From Symbiodinium natans (taxonomy: Eukaryota; Sar; Dinophyceae; Suessiales; Symbiodiniaceae), in the NCBI GenBank assembly GCA_905221605.1, contig CAJNDS010002326.1, positions 246,001 to 310,000 on the forward strand: a DNA stretch of 64,000 nucleotides, read 5' to 3'. The position numbers and the translations under genes are program-made. Position 1 is the first letter of the stretch, and every line of letters starts with the position of its first letter. Below the pieces are notes generated by a model. The model did no database searches, was not told the origin of the DNA, and worked only from the letters and a program-made list of their open reading frames with translations. Of this stretch, positions 12,925-24,689 are shown piece after piece.

Positions 12925-13179
12925 CTCAGAAGCTGAAGAGCTGAAACAAGCGAACACTCTCTAAACGATGTCGCCACGATGTACCCCCGATGAGGCCGAC
13001 ACGTGTACCAGGAAAGTACTCACAGCCTCTGGCACGGCCTTTCACCAAGGCAACTCGAAGCTGGTCGCATCTCGTTTGTGCTAAGCCGCTATGAATTCGC
13101 AACTGATGTCGGCCCCCCCTGCCCCCCCGAAGTATGACTACAAGTCTGGGTGGATGAAGCACTCGCTTATCGACATTTC

Positions 13180-13801
13180 AGGCCTTCTTTGGGGCCTCAG
13201 GGGCCCCTTTACTGCGCGTCTGAGCTCTCCCAACCGCACTTCCAGATGCAGATAACTGCAAGACTTGCCTGAACATCTGCCCACCAGATGACTTTGGAAT
13301 TGTTGATCTCAACATTCCAGCCCCTGCAGCGGGTTCGGCGCTCGGCTGGACTTTGCTGCAGCTCACAAGACGCAGGCCCGTATTTGAGCATGTTCTCCAC
13401 CCTCATGTCGAGGCTTCGATCCTGAACTTCCAGAGGGTACAGAGGGGCACCACAGCGAGAGGGAGAGAGAGAGAGAGGGAAAGAGAGAGAGAGAGATGAG
13501 AGAGGCACCGCAGAGGCAATTTCAGGTCCTCCGGAGCTGCCATGTACTGCCAGCTCAGCAAGCCGCTCGGAATCGTCCTCAGCCCGGTCAATCCAGTCAC
13601 TTGAAGCTCCCAGTTAATGACTGCCAGGGACCCTGCGGCAGGTCTTTCCATGTTGCCGGGACCTTGAACCCAAACCAGGTCTGGGACATACTGGGAATGC
13701 CCACATTTCCGACTAACTCTTCGAGGCATTCTGCTATGAGGAGATGGCTGAGCCTCCGACACCTCGATCGAACGCAAACTCGGTCTTGTCCGCCAAAACA
13801 A
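13180..13801 (-). CDS. Candidate exons of unknown protein, perhaps the 5' part of the EF-hand gene
   Basis: Three minus-strand stretches look protein-like: about 13520-13612 (WIDRAEDDSERLAELAVHG), about 13378-13425 (DRSLDMRVENMLKYGPA, preceded by a CAG) and about 13180-13290 (MFRQVLQLSASGSAVGRAQ). A GA microsatellite at 13,458-13,500 separates the first two. There is no motif. Strand and spacing would suit upstream exons of the EF-hand gene, but no junction could be proven. Confidence 0.3.
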
Positions 13802-13948
13802 GCCTCAATCACAGTGTCAGAGTGTCTGTGCCTTCCGTCTCCAAGTCATACGACGAAGATCCACAAATTCTACAAGTCCATCTCCTGCCTGGGCTGCCGC
13901 AGGTTTCCCAGGCGGCCCGGTGACTCTTTCATGTTCATCCGCACCTAG

Positions 13949-14934
13949 CAATGGGTGCTCTGCAGTCGTGTACCTCTGTAGAAGTGCAGAAAGGTGCAAG
14001 ACAGGTCGGGCGTGCGGTCAGGCAGGCAGCCACCCGATCTTCGGGAATGTTGGTGTCGAAGGCCTAGATCCCAGAGCCCGAGGCAGGCATGCCTGTCAAG
14101 CCACAGAGAAGGCATGTACGACTCGCAATTGCTAGGGTCCCCTGCAAATCGATGCTGTTCGGGCTGGATGAAGGGGAAGAGAGTCAGGGTCTCAGAAGAA
14201 TGGAGGATGTGCCGATGACGACTGCTTACTGCACACACAAGCCACCCAGGCTACCAAGTAAATTCACACTGGCGAGTGCTCAATCCTTGCATAATCACCC
14301 CTTTCATGGACTGGGACGAACGCTAGTGCAGGGCTCAAGGGTGCATCGACAAGTAGCATCTAGTTGCACGTAAGGAGTTTTCCCAAAAGTTGCCAGTTCC
14401 AGTCGCGACTTCAAAAACTTTGCAGAAATAGGACCCCGGCCCTAAACCCTACTCCGTAATCCCTCCCACTCGTTTATGACTTGGCTTTAAAGTCCAGAAC
14501 TACATGATTTTCGTTTCGCACGTAGCCCAAAAGTTCTTTTCGTAAACCATCATAATCCTAAACCCTAAACTAAGCAATTCTTTCAGTCGTGGTTAGGCGT
14601 TCTTGGGCAGTAAAACGGCAACTCCCTTGCGCAACGGAGCAGTTCAAGTGTCAAAATGAGGCAGTTCCATCTGCAAAGAATAGCAGCCCATTTCCAGAAA
14701 AGAGTAGTTCATTCGCACAGGAAAAACGGCTACTTTGCACACAAGAGAGGCTGCCTACAACAACCCCAAGACAAGCAACTTCGCCCACAAGAGAGGCTGC
14801 CCACAACAACCCCAAGAAAAGCACCCAGTCTGCCTCTCATGGACGGATGACTCGATGCCACACACCCCTAGATGGAAGCTCAACGCTTTGGGGGACGTAA
14901 CTCCGCTTTGAGCCCTCGAGCTTTCGTGATCGCA
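13949..14934. other. No gene recognised
   Basis: Only short overlapping ORFs are seen. At 14,735-14,825 a short imperfect duplication occurs: an ACAAGAGAGGCTGCC-type unit followed by CACAACAACCCCAAGA appears twice about 36 bp apart. A few isolated CCCTAA units (near 14,440 and 14,555) resemble scattered telomere-type repeats. Confidence 0.4.
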
Positions 14935-15951
14935 CAGAAAGGTGGGGCAGCACCATGCTGCACTCCGAGGAGAGCACGCCAAGGCGCAGCCTCAGCTCGT
15001 CCCACTCCTCTGGGGCCTCGATGTCTCCCGCATCACGCAAGTTCCACAGAGGCTTCAGGAAGCTGAGACGTGAACGACGCGAGAGGCAACCATCTTCCTA
15101 AGCAAGTCTTGCGGAGGGTCTTTCATGGTCTTTCGAGTCTTTCTGCAACACGCGATCACACGGAAAGCGTTCACGAACAGCTCAAGGGCCTGGCACGAAT
15201 CCTGCCTACACAATGCATTAGAATGCAACCTGGTTGCATGTTTTGCGGATCCGACAAACGCAGAATGAGGAACGTCAGCACCTCGCGTAGGCATGCGCAA
15301 GACGCTTGCTCGAAGCCCGCGCGTTGTGGAATGACGTAGACATGCTTCATCTCTGGCTTTTGCCTTGCACCGCCCACTGCAGAGCCTCGAGGCGGAAGGC
15401 CCGGTCCCCGAAGACTGCTACAAGCTGCCGGCACTGGGCAGCGGAGAGGAAAACGCGGTCCTCATGTCACCACGCGTGGAACCGTGAACATCACGAAATG
15501 CTGAAACCATGCAATGGCAAAGATGCGGAGATGCTCTGGAAGGTATATCGCATAGAAAAAACCGCGAAAGCTGGGCTCCCTAGCGGCAATGCCCCGCAGG
15601 ACATGGACTTTGGCCTCCTGCTGCAGAGGCGCCTGGCAAGCCAGTGTACTCAGTAAACTCAGTCTACGCTTCCGTTGCGATTCAAGCCGTTGCGGCAAGC
15701 CGTTGCGTGCTTCTCGCAGAATCACCCGCCTGCGAGAGCTGCACCATCATCTCGTCCCATCTGACAAAATGGCTATTCAACGCTCCACTGAAGGGCTGCA
15801 GGCTGCAGGTTACAACACAGAGAGCCGTCTGCACAAGTTCTGCAGTTTCGAACCTGTCCGCCGGAAAAGCTATGGTGTCCTCTGGTGCATGGCTTCTGAA
15901 CCGACCTCTGCCCTGACCGATTCTACCTTCAATGATGCCGAAGTCTTGTTG
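14935..15951 (-). CDS. Unidentified multi-exon gene, possibly with a DUF4476-like segment
   Basis: Exons on the minus strand: 15730 to about 15951 (contains EDTIAFPADRFETAELVQTA and HFVRWDEMMVQLSQ), 15579-15632 (APLQQEAKVHVLRGIAAR), 15364-15460 (DRVFLSAAQCRQLVAVFGD then RAFRLEALQWAVQ), about 15080-15205 (DSCQALELFVNAFRVIACC) and about 14935-15062 (FLKPLWNLRDAGDIEAPEEW then DELRLRLGVLSS). Several exon edges are flanked by AG before G and by GC, GA or GT donors. The sequence 'F/L-S..QC..L...F.....RLEAL', followed by a Leu/Phe-rich helix, resembles the DUF4476 domain, but that resemblance is weak and from memory. The function is unknown. The gene sits between the EF-hand gene and the minisatellite, on the same strand. 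Confidence 0.5.
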
Positions 15952-16279
15952 CAATGCATTGCCTATGGCCTGTTTATTGGGCCGTCAACATGAGTAATCA
16001 GAGTAGGTCTTCGCCAGCCCCAGTGAGGTATGGGAAGCTACCTTGGCGGGAGCATTCTGGGATCTGCCGTCGTCCTTGGCAGGCCGACGCCACGTGACGA
16101 AGTCCAGGGACAAGAGCTCCGTGCAGGGCAGAATCCTTATGAAGGCCATGCCAACTCTGACAAAAATCGACATCTCAGAACCGCTGCGTGCGAAATGCTC
16201 TTGAATCAGCGAGCACTTTGAATCATACTACACATCACCCTACACATTGCTCATGTCAGTTCAATTAGAGCCAGACCAT

Positions 16280-16504
16280 TCAGACAACGACCGGATGACC
16301 GCGCTCTGGTGCATGCAGTTGCGGACCTGTTTTGAGGCATGTTCCATGTTTGGCCCTGAAGACGGTGACAGGGCGCTCGCAGCGTTCGCATAATGATCTT
16401 GGAGCCCAACGCTCGACCAATTGCTGTACCTCATTCGAGCAGATAAAGCACTTGCAGCTCACAGTCACACAATAAACGCCGCACTCTCCAAACTCACAAC
16501 CCAT
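16280..16504 (-). CDS. Cys-rich ORF with a possible CxxC...CxxC zinc-binding pair
   Basis: This 74-codon minus-strand ORF contains CKCFICSNEVQQLVERW and, 17 residues after the first CxxC, LCERCERPV. That spacing is compatible with a small four-Cys zinc ribbon. It begins at an ATG at 16,504 next to a low-complexity CAAC/GATGAC tract and has no recognised homologue. It may be a chance ORF. Confidence 0.2.
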   Translation of the reverse strand: MGCEFGECGVYCVTVSCKCFICSNEVQQLVERWAPRSLCERCERPVTVFRAKHGTCLKTGPQLHAPERGHPVVV

Positions 16505-16610
16505 GGGTAGGCAACAGCTTTAACCGCAACAAGGACAGAACAGCAACAAAACCATAGAAACGCAACCGCAACTGCAACATCAGCAATAGCAGCTGCAAGC
16601 AACAGCAGCA

Positions 16611-16675
16611 AGATGAAGATGAAGATGAAGATGATGATGACGATGACGATGACGATGATGACGATGACGATGATG
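16611..16675 (+). repeat. GATGAA/GATGAC microsatellite
   Basis: Short tandem 6-mers of GATGAA, then GATGAC. There is nothing coding around it except the Cys-rich ORF on its left. Confidence 0.9.
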
Positions 16676-18604
16676 AACAAGATCTCGATCACACAACAGA
16701 TCGTGGTTTTTCGTAGTTCCGACGCCTTGACAGCATCGGCAAGCGCAGTTTTCCCTTTTTGTGAAGGGGTACTGATTAGACCCTTCATTCAATCGATTTC
16801 TGTATGTTCTGGGATTGTACTGTAAAAAGATGATTTCAAAATTAATTTTTTTTCCCAAGCAGTGTGTCAACATTAACATTGAGTAGTTCAAAAGTTTTGG
16901 TAAGGCAGGGTTAGATCGGTTTACTGTCATTGCTCGCAGGACCGCACTAGTCCGTTATAGTAGATGCACAGCCAAAATGGATTCGCAGCAAAGAGTGCAA
17001 ACACACACCAGTGGCAGACCACAGACTGAATCAGCTAGACCAATGAAAAGTTAATGGGCCTGGAACCTGTTAGATGCACTTTTGAGCCTGTGGTGTCTCA
17101 CCGACACCACCAACACAACAACACCACCAACACCACCAGTACCACCAACAAACACCACCAACACCATTAACACCACCCAACACCAACACGAACCCTCCAA
17201 TCATGTCACACTCTGCTCCAGCGCACTTCGAGCGGTCTTCCAGACCTTTGGCCCTCGCCACTGCTGACTCCCATGCATCAAGCCTGGAGGTGCCGCGCCC
17301 ATCGGAGAAAGGTCATGTCACCAGCAGTCGCAAAAGCTCTGCAAAGAAAACGCAGCTAGCAGAGCTAGGAAGGGTCCGATGTCAGGTAAGCACGAGGGAA
17401 TGCACTTAGAAGAATTTTCTGAGGGAATGCAACGCTACAGCTGCAGCTTGGCGGGCAGTATGCTGTTCCTTAAAGATACCCAGCCACTCATTTTAGAATT
17501 CGAGATGATCTTCACCTTCTTACAAGTCTTAGCCCAACACATCTTCAGCATCTCGGCAACAGCGAAGTCGCTTGGCTGGGTCAAGTTGAGTGCATAGCGC
17601 CTGGCTCGCCACCGCTAAACAACAGGCTTCGTTCTGTTACAACTAAAGTGAACGGCTCGACTCGGCTACACTAGACTTTTGCTAGAATGGGCAGTGGGCA
17701 GACGTCCCTCTCACACGGCGGGTCTGCCCAGTGGGACAGTCGGCGTTGAAGACCAAAAGCCTGTGGCACCGCGCACTTCCTCTGAAATGCTCAGTTGTGA
17801 ATGGCAGATGGGTCAAGGGGCCCGATTGCAGACTCTATGGCAAAGAGTGCGAGTGAGGCCTTTCACAGCGCTTGTAGACCTGCAGGGTATTCATATTTGT
17901 TTGGATCCCATGTTGTCATAATGAACCTCTGCTGAAACAGCCTTGATGTACTCGCGGAGCCGTGGCAAGTGAGTGAGCGCCTTGGCTTTTACAAAGCTTT
18001 GGGGAACAGATTGGGACTCGGGAGTGTTTCACTTTAGTGGTCCTGAACTATGCCCAGGCACCAAGAACAGACGTAGCTGCGACCTGGCACATGAAAATAT
18101 GCCGACCTTCAGCGTTTACGAAGTTTAAAGTAGCTTCAACTGCTTCGTGCATGAACTCCAGACATCGAGACATTCGTTCCGTGGCCTGTGCACCCCGGGC
18201 AGTAGACTGACCATCGCGTCAATGCCATTGAACGAATCCTCTGAGATCAGCCCGTCATCTACGGAAACCGACATCTCATTCTTTGTTCTGCAGCACGTGG
18301 GACAAGTTGGACCCGAATGGAGAGAAACCGTTCCGAAAACGTTTTACAAGAAAAATTTCCGACAACAAACCTGAAAGGGGCCACGAACCGGAGTGCAGAC
18401 ATGTGTCACGTGCACAGCGAACAAAGGAGATGCGGTGCACGACACGAGATCCGAAGTGAAGCGCTTATCAGTGTTCTTCTTCTCATTATCCTTCTTCTTT
18501 TCCTGCTTCTTCTTCTTCTTCGTCTCCTTCTTCTTCTTCTTCTGCGCAGCGTGAATCGCACAAGCGCCCCCACTACTTTTGAGGCATGAACACCGAAAGG
18601 TTCA
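16676..18604. other. Gene-poor spacer with microsatellites
   Basis: It contains an ACCACCAAC-type tract at about 17,096-17,186 and a TTC tract at about 18,474-18,543. Plus-strand ORFs of 60-80 codons exist (for example 17679-17921) but carry no motif. The 23-bp sequence GCAGCACGTGGGACAAGTTGGA-, at about 18,291-18,313, recurs near 19,590. Confidence 0.5.
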
Positions 18605-19250
18605 ACAGCGATGACATTTACCAGGACGTGAACAAAACAGCGACGACATTTACGAGGTGGCGCACCAGACATGCTTCATCCTCGCAAGTGTCACAACAAA
18701 CGAGGCTTCAAAAGTGAGTGACGACATTTACACACCCCACTTGCCACATCCTCGCAACTGTCTGCAGTTTGGAAGTGTGAGAAACGAACGAAGCTTGAAA
18801 AGTGACGACATTTAAGAGCATGGGCGCCCGCCCCACCTTCCTTATCCTCGTAACTGCCAGCCTTTCTGAGACGAGAACAACAAATGAGGCTTCCAATGTG
18901 ACGAAATTTACGAGGATGGCCCCCGCACCTGCCTCATCCTCGTGAATGTCTGCACTTTTCAGATGTGAACAACGAACGAAGCTCAAACAGCGACGACATT
19001 TGCGAGGATGGTGCAAGCCGTGCCTTATCCTGCACAAGTAACTTTCAGGACTTTTTTCAGACGCGAACAACAAACCAGGTTTCAAAAGTGACGACGGTTG
19101 TGAGGATGACAGGATGGCGCAACCCACGTTTCTCATTCTCGCAACTGTCAGCACTTTCGAGACGCGAGCAACAAACGAAGCTTCAAAAGTGTGAGGACGG
19201 CGCACGCCACGTGCCTCATCCTCGTGGCTGTCTGCACTATTGAGGCAACC
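18605..19250 (+). repeat. Degenerate minisatellite with hairpin-forming units
   Basis: About six or seven imperfect copies of a roughly 100-bp unit. Each has GACGACATTTACGAGGATGG, then a short GC-rich stretch, then CTCATCCTCG and a GTCTGCACTTTTGAGACG-like segment, then AACAACAAACGAAGCTTC. The CGAGGATG and CATCCTCG halves are complementary, so each unit can form a short hairpin of about 8 bp. A related sequence (AGGATGAAAGTTGCGAGGATG) occurs near 42,910-42,955. Confidence 0.8.
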
Positions 19251-19570
19251 ATAGCCTAAAAGTGAGAACAGCTACGAGAATCGCGCACCTGAGGGGCCAG
19301 AACCTCGTGACTGTCAGAACTGCTACGACAGACAAAGCACCAAACGATGCCAAGGCTTCCGCAACTACGCGAATGCCTTCGGACGCTTTCGAAAGCTCTG
19401 AAATCTTTCGAACGCTTTCGAGGATGCTTTCGACCGCCTTCTGGCACTTTCGAACACAAAACGCAATAAAACTGCTTCCTTCCATCCCGACGACTTTCTT
19501 TCCTTTGCATAACAACTACGATGAAGTTTGTGTTGATTGTAAAAAAATGTCTGTTGTTGATTGGCCCTGC

Positions 19571-19711
19571 ACGTCTCACACTTTGCGTTGCAGCACGTGG
19601 GACAAGTTGGACACGACCCTCCTCGCCGATCTGTGCCACAAACTCATACTCGAGCGTGAAATCAGTCGACAGCGCATCCTGCAGCTTCGACACAAACTCA
19701 CAACACCTCAA
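19571..19711 (-). CDS. Candidate exon of unknown protein
   Basis: The minus strand reads EFVSKLQDALSTDFTLEYEF then VAQIGEEGRVQLVPRA. It is hydrophilic and protein-like. The plus strand is also open here, in a 194-codon ORF at 19262-19846 that has no motif, so the coding strand is not certain. The VQLVPRAA peptide is repeated by the short duplicated DNA near 18,300. Confidence 0.25.
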
Positions 19712-20477
19712 CGCCTATCCCAGCTCTGCCACAGCACCAATGCCATAGCTGCTAAGACTGCTAAGAGCCACGCGAGCACCAGCTGCTGTTCATCTGAACG
19801 GCTCTTGAGGCCTCATAAGCCCGAGCCGGAAGACTTGAGATTCTGAGATCCCGATATGCGAACGCTTGACAGTCGTGGCCACACAAAGCACACAGACCAA
19901 CAGAGCAACAGTACATATGCTATGCCACATGCTGTGATACTGTACATGCGGAGGATAAGCCGGGGAACTTCTGAAGTGGGCGAGCAGTGGCACGACCTGC
20001 ATTCATTGCACTCGCAGCCGGAAGCAAACCCCAGAATTGACTCAAATCACGAAAGGCACGGCGCCTTGCGAATGGAGAGTTTTCGCCGAAGCCTTGCCTT
20101 TGGCTCCGCTGAATTCCACTCGCTGATCAGGGAATGTCGTGCCAGAATTGAAGGCGCTTCTTTTCCGATCTGCAGAAACTAACCTTGGTTTGAGTCTACT
20201 TCCGATCGGGGGGAAAGCGGCCCTTGCACGCCCTCCTTTATCAGGAGGATCCAGGGTATACTCGGCAGAAAAGAAGGCTCATGTTCTCAGCATAAGCATA
20301 ATACGGGGCCCATGCAAAGCTGGGTGATACCCTGACGATGCTGGGAGACGGTCGTGAGAGACAAGCCTTGTAGCTCGCGTCCACGTTGGTCTCCGGCAGC
20401 GGCAAAACGTATAAAATAAAGCTACATCTCACCTGGAAGGCGTCCGAATCATGGTCTGCAAAGCACCAAAGTCGAAG

Positions 20478-22601
20478 CTAGTTCGTTGCTTTGGCCTGAG
20501 GCCACAGGCCCCAGGCCGAGGACATCAGAAACTCAAAGCAAGGCAGAGCTCCAAAGACCACATTGAGAGACCCACTGAGGGACTCACTGAGTGTCTTGTG
20601 TGGGGAACTGTCAAGAGACGCAAGATGAAACAAGCCACCTTCGACCTCCATCTTCCGGATGAGTGAGACATCTGCCTCCAGGACTTGGGGATCCGAATGG
20701 ATCAGTACCGCCATCCCGGTGACAGTGAAAAGATCTATCGTTTTCTGTACATGGTCTCCTACATGGACGTTCTCCTCCAGAGAAACGTAGGACTTCAGTC
20801 TCCTGACTGTATCAAAACCTGGCGTGCCGTCAACAACCTCAGGAGCGGAGAGACTTGGAGGGACTTGGAGAGACACAACCCACCCCACCAGCCGCAACGA
20901 CATTTGTTGGGGTGCGTGGTTCGTGTTGACTCTTCTTTGCTAGTCCTCTTCCCCTTGGCGAACATGGAACTCCAACCCCCACATCTCCATCCGATGCTAC
21001 CACTTATGTCCCTAACACAGGCAAACTCAAGCGCAAAGGTACAGGCGTCTTGGCATGTCTTCATCCTTCAGCAAAGCAACACCCTCGTGATAGGAGATCA
21101 GGCTCACCATCTCTCCTGCCTCCCAGGGCTACAGGCTTACAACAACGCCATGTGGCATTGAAACACCCCCATAAACGCTTTCAAGTTCTCCCGGGCACGG
21201 GCCCCTACGAGCACAAGCACTGCATGAGAAAAGAAACCATGACCCCCGTGCCTTCAGGAATGGAGAAGGAGGCACCTCGGGCAAACGGTCAAAGGCCTCG
21301 GGGTTTAAGAAAGCGTCTACGCAAACGCCCACTTGCGTGTAGCCAGTGAGGGCTTCTGCGAGGGGCATCCAAGCGCCAGCAGCACCATGGCACCTGCTAT
21401 TCACCTCGACAAGGCATGGTCCCTCCGCCGTCATCATGACCTCAGTGTGCGTGGCGCCGTTCGTTACCTTCAGCGCGTCCAAGCAGCCCTTGCTGTAGGC
21501 GATTAGCGATTTCGCCATCGGCTCATCTGCGAGGACACACTTTTGCCCGAAGTTGACGAAGTCACCGCCATTGGCAGCCCTGCGATCGTACACCCAAACC
21601 ATGGTCGTCTTGTGGACCCCATTCCTCGACACGATGTCGACGATGTACTCTGTGCCCTTGAGGAATTCTTGTAGCAACACCGCAGCGCCCTGAGCACCGC
21701 ACTTGCGCTGTGAGTTCATGAGCAACTCGAAATGCGCCTGTGCCTCCTCGACGGTGCAACACTTCTTCACTCCGTCTGAGCCGGCTGACTCGACAGGCTT
21801 GACTATGATAGGGAATTCCTCTTGCGAGGCAAAGGCAGCAACCTCGCTCCACTTGGTACCACATGCCGAGCGAACAGATCGAAGCCCAGCCGCTTTGACA
21901 GCTTCTTGCTGGACTCGCTTGTCCCTTCGATTCTCCATGCCATGGGCAGTACTGTTGCCACGAAGGCCCATGGACTCTGCAAGGGCATCTGCGACTTTGA
22001 CCCCCGTCTCGCCACCGCACATGACAGCCACCAGCTCCTTGCCGACCGTGGCCTCCACCAAAGCTGCCGAAAGTCAGAAACAAACTTGCAGGGAACCCGC
22101 CTTTGAACTTTGGGCGGCGGGGGAAAAGAACTATCCGGGAATCCTAGTCCCAAAGCCCAAAGCCCCTACAATCACGAACCACAAGCCTTGCGGATGGCTT
22201 CGCTGGTCGCCTTAAGCGTGGGCTGCTCGTCCAATTCACAGAGGAACTTCTCCGGTACACCTCTGGCTGCCGTGGGATAGTGCCCACGATTCCTGGGGCA
22301 CAAGGTCCCAAAAAGAACAGGGGGTTTCGGGTTTGAGTTCGGTTGAATGTCTCAGGCTTAGTTCAAGCTTAAGGCACTGAGATGCACTAAGCAGACAGCT
22401 TCGGGGATTGCTCCAAGACGAGTGCAGACACCACTCTTGACTGGATCTGCTAAGGGTCTCTTGTACCTCTGCCGTCCACAAGGCCACGACAACAAAGTTT
22501 CGGTTCAGCAATTCTGCTGCCAGCATCCCACCAGTCGAATAGGGATCTACCACAACCACACACTTCTCCAAGTTCTGCACCATCTGTGGAGATACACCCA
22601 T
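20478..22601 (-). CDS. ATP-grasp carboxylate-amine ligase (BacD / amino-acid-ligase-like)
   Basis: ATP-grasp ligases join a carboxylate to an amine through an acyl-phosphate made with ATP. Exon 1, 22467-22601, starts MGVSPQMVQNLEK and carries the N-terminal Rossmann-like strand CVVVVDPYSTGGMLAAELL. A candidate small exon lies at about 22170-22260 (FLCELDEQPTLKATSEAI). The main exon, 21276-22052, has VMCGGETGVKVADALAES, DKRVQQEAVKAAG, the ATP-binding lysine strand FPIIVKPVESAGSDGVKKC, VLLQEFLKGTEYIVDIVSRN and the metal and phosphate site EVNSRCHGA. Exon 21066-21119 gives GEMVSLISYHEGVALL. Exon 20478-20837 gives GFDTVRRLKSYVSLEENVHV, TIDLFTVTGMAVLIHSD and a C-terminal tail ending at a TAA at 20478. 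The main exon joins the next in phase, with a GT donor after LPE. The exon 1 to exon 2 phase is unresolved. The substrate cannot be told from sequence. The gene lies inside the 28-kb gap of GSK-3. Confidence 0.88.
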
Positions 22602-23399
22602 GGCGCAATGTGGATTGACTCAGGCTACCTACATTCCATTCAGCAAAGAAGGCTATGAATGTCATGCCGGCACCTGCAAGTTCAGCAACACGCCCGCATT
22701 TCCACATCCCCGGTGCTTCCATCAGGGAGCCGCACGAAGTGACGGTCGATGTACATGGACGCCAGCTGCCGGGGACCCCGAAACCTAGCAATCGGCGAAC
22801 TTGCTCTGAGATCAATTCAGCAAACCAAAAAGGCACCGGTACCAAATCCAGCTCGCGGAACCATTTGGAAGGGGAGGGGGGTGGCGGGGAAAGAGCGGAA
22901 AAGCAAAAGCGACGCGAAGGCCCACCGACTCTCCGGGCTGCCCGCTTGCCATCCAAGCCTTCTGCTTCAGGAACCATGCGCGAACGCGCCTCCACAAAGC
23001 CCACACAAGGTGAGAACCAGGGTGAGAACCACGTGAGCCAGCGCCTCGTTCAAGCAGAAGAAGAAGGACAGGATGCCATCCGTCGGCACTGGATAAACCT
23101 TACTCTGCGAAGTCACACACACACACACAGGGAGACTTTTGCGGAGCTTCAGCTCAGCATCAACCATTCACTAACATGAACGAACACCTGCAAACCTGTA
23201 GCATTGAGGCTCCCACACCTCCTGCGTCTTTACCCGTCGGATGCTGGAACCTGGTGCAGCATATTCATGCTGAGACAATGCTTGCCTGGGGGTCTGGTAC
23301 TAAGTACTTCCTGATTCAATCCTGGCTTTCCCTGGCTTGCCCTCCTACTCTCATCAGGCGCGACATGGTCAAAGTACTCTTCCGGCACCAAAGCATATC
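22602..23399. other. Upstream region of the ATP-grasp gene, no gene seen
   Basis: Short overlapping ORFs only. A CA microsatellite lies at 23,113-23,128. No TATA element or other promoter signal is recognisable, which is normal for dinoflagellates. Confidence 0.35.
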
Positions 23400-23895
23400 A
23401 AAAGGTCTCCAACTAGTCCAAGGTTGCACCTCATGTCCCGCACAACTTTTCTCACTTCAGCGAGGGCGCTTTGCTGGCGATCTCGACGCAGCTGGGGACG
23501 CTGGCGACGGAACGGCAACCAATTGCTGGAAGGCCTGTTGGAAGCGGCGGGTGAAGCGCTGGAAGCACGTCAAAGCTTGTCACAAGGACAACATGCTGCA
23601 CATGCTCCCTTGAAGGTCATGTGTTCTCCTCGGCGCAAAGGCTCTTGGCTGTGCTGTTCCACTTTGGGATGTTCGCTTGTCGACGGGATCGCACGGGTGG
23701 ACCCCAAAAGACGTCAACTCCAAAGACTCTAAGGTGTCCAAAGGCCATGAATTGCGAATTAGGCTCAAGTTTTGAAAGAGGAGCAAGGATTTCTTTTGTA
23801 AGGTCCCTTGCCTGGTTGAAGTCCAGATTCACCGCCTCGCAGGTCTTGTAGAGAAGCCGCAGCAAGGATCTGAGAGGCCACAGAGCCGAGCACAC
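23400..23895 (-). CDS. Two candidate exons of unknown protein
   Basis: Minus-strand 23690-23895 reads LLYKTCEAVNLDFNQARDLT then KEILAPLSKLEPNSQFMAFG and HLRVFGVDVFWG, a convincing protein-like run. About 23400-23500 reads RDRQQSALAEVRKVVRDMRC NLGLVGDLL, helix-like. A GGAT microsatell at 24,000-24,047 lies upstream. No family is recognised. They could be 3' exons of the LRR gene or a separate gene. Confidence 0.35.
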
Positions 23896-24689
23896 TTCCC
23901 CATCTCGCTTTTGAGGCTTTGTGAAGGCTTCAAGGTCTTGACAAGTTTTAAGTGGATAGGGCTTTGAGGCGACCTGTGAGGCCTACACGTCCAGAAAGAT
24001 GGGATGGATAGACGGATGGATGATGATGGATGGATGGATGGATGCACGGATGGCGGCAGGGTGTCGGCATGGCTACCAAGCCCCAGCCTGGCGTGTGACA
24101 GAGACAGGTCCAGCCTGACGGCAGGAGTGATTTCTGTCCCCGCTAAACCGTCCTGTTACCTCCAGAACCCTCCTGGGAGCCCCGCTTGTAGTGCCCTGAA
24201 GGCTCGCTAGCTCGGTAGCCACAATGGCCCTCGGAGAAGCGGCTCTCATCGCTGGTACCTATGACGAAGCATTCCAGAATTCCAGACCCCGGCCGATATC
24301 ACAATAGCAGCAAAACAACAACAAACCAGGATAGAAAACATCCACGGCCAATAGGCGGCTGTCACTTTTGGGGTGCATCTCGAGACTCGTTGGAAAAGAC
24401 ACTTTTTCATCATGAACAAGCCAATTGTTAAGGGCAAGGTGATCCGGGGCGATGTCTTGGTAGATCCTGGAGACGCATCAAACAAACCACGTGAAGGCAA
24501 AGTAGGCTTTGGACTTGCATTGGGGCTGGGGTGGAGGGCTTGGGGTCGTTCAGCGGTTTCGTGGAGGCCCTGCCCCCCCCCCCCCCCTGACACCTCCCCG
24601 TCCTGATGCACGTGGCATCATGTGGTTCACTTACGTATACCCGAGGTAACTATACCAACTTTAAACGAACATACGAGGAAACTGAGAGC

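Noticed and set aside
16970-16990. Dinoflagellate spliced-leader sequence (partial match GCCAAAATGG)
   Set aside because: Only a short chance match. The full leader, followed by a splice donor, was not seen anywhere I read.
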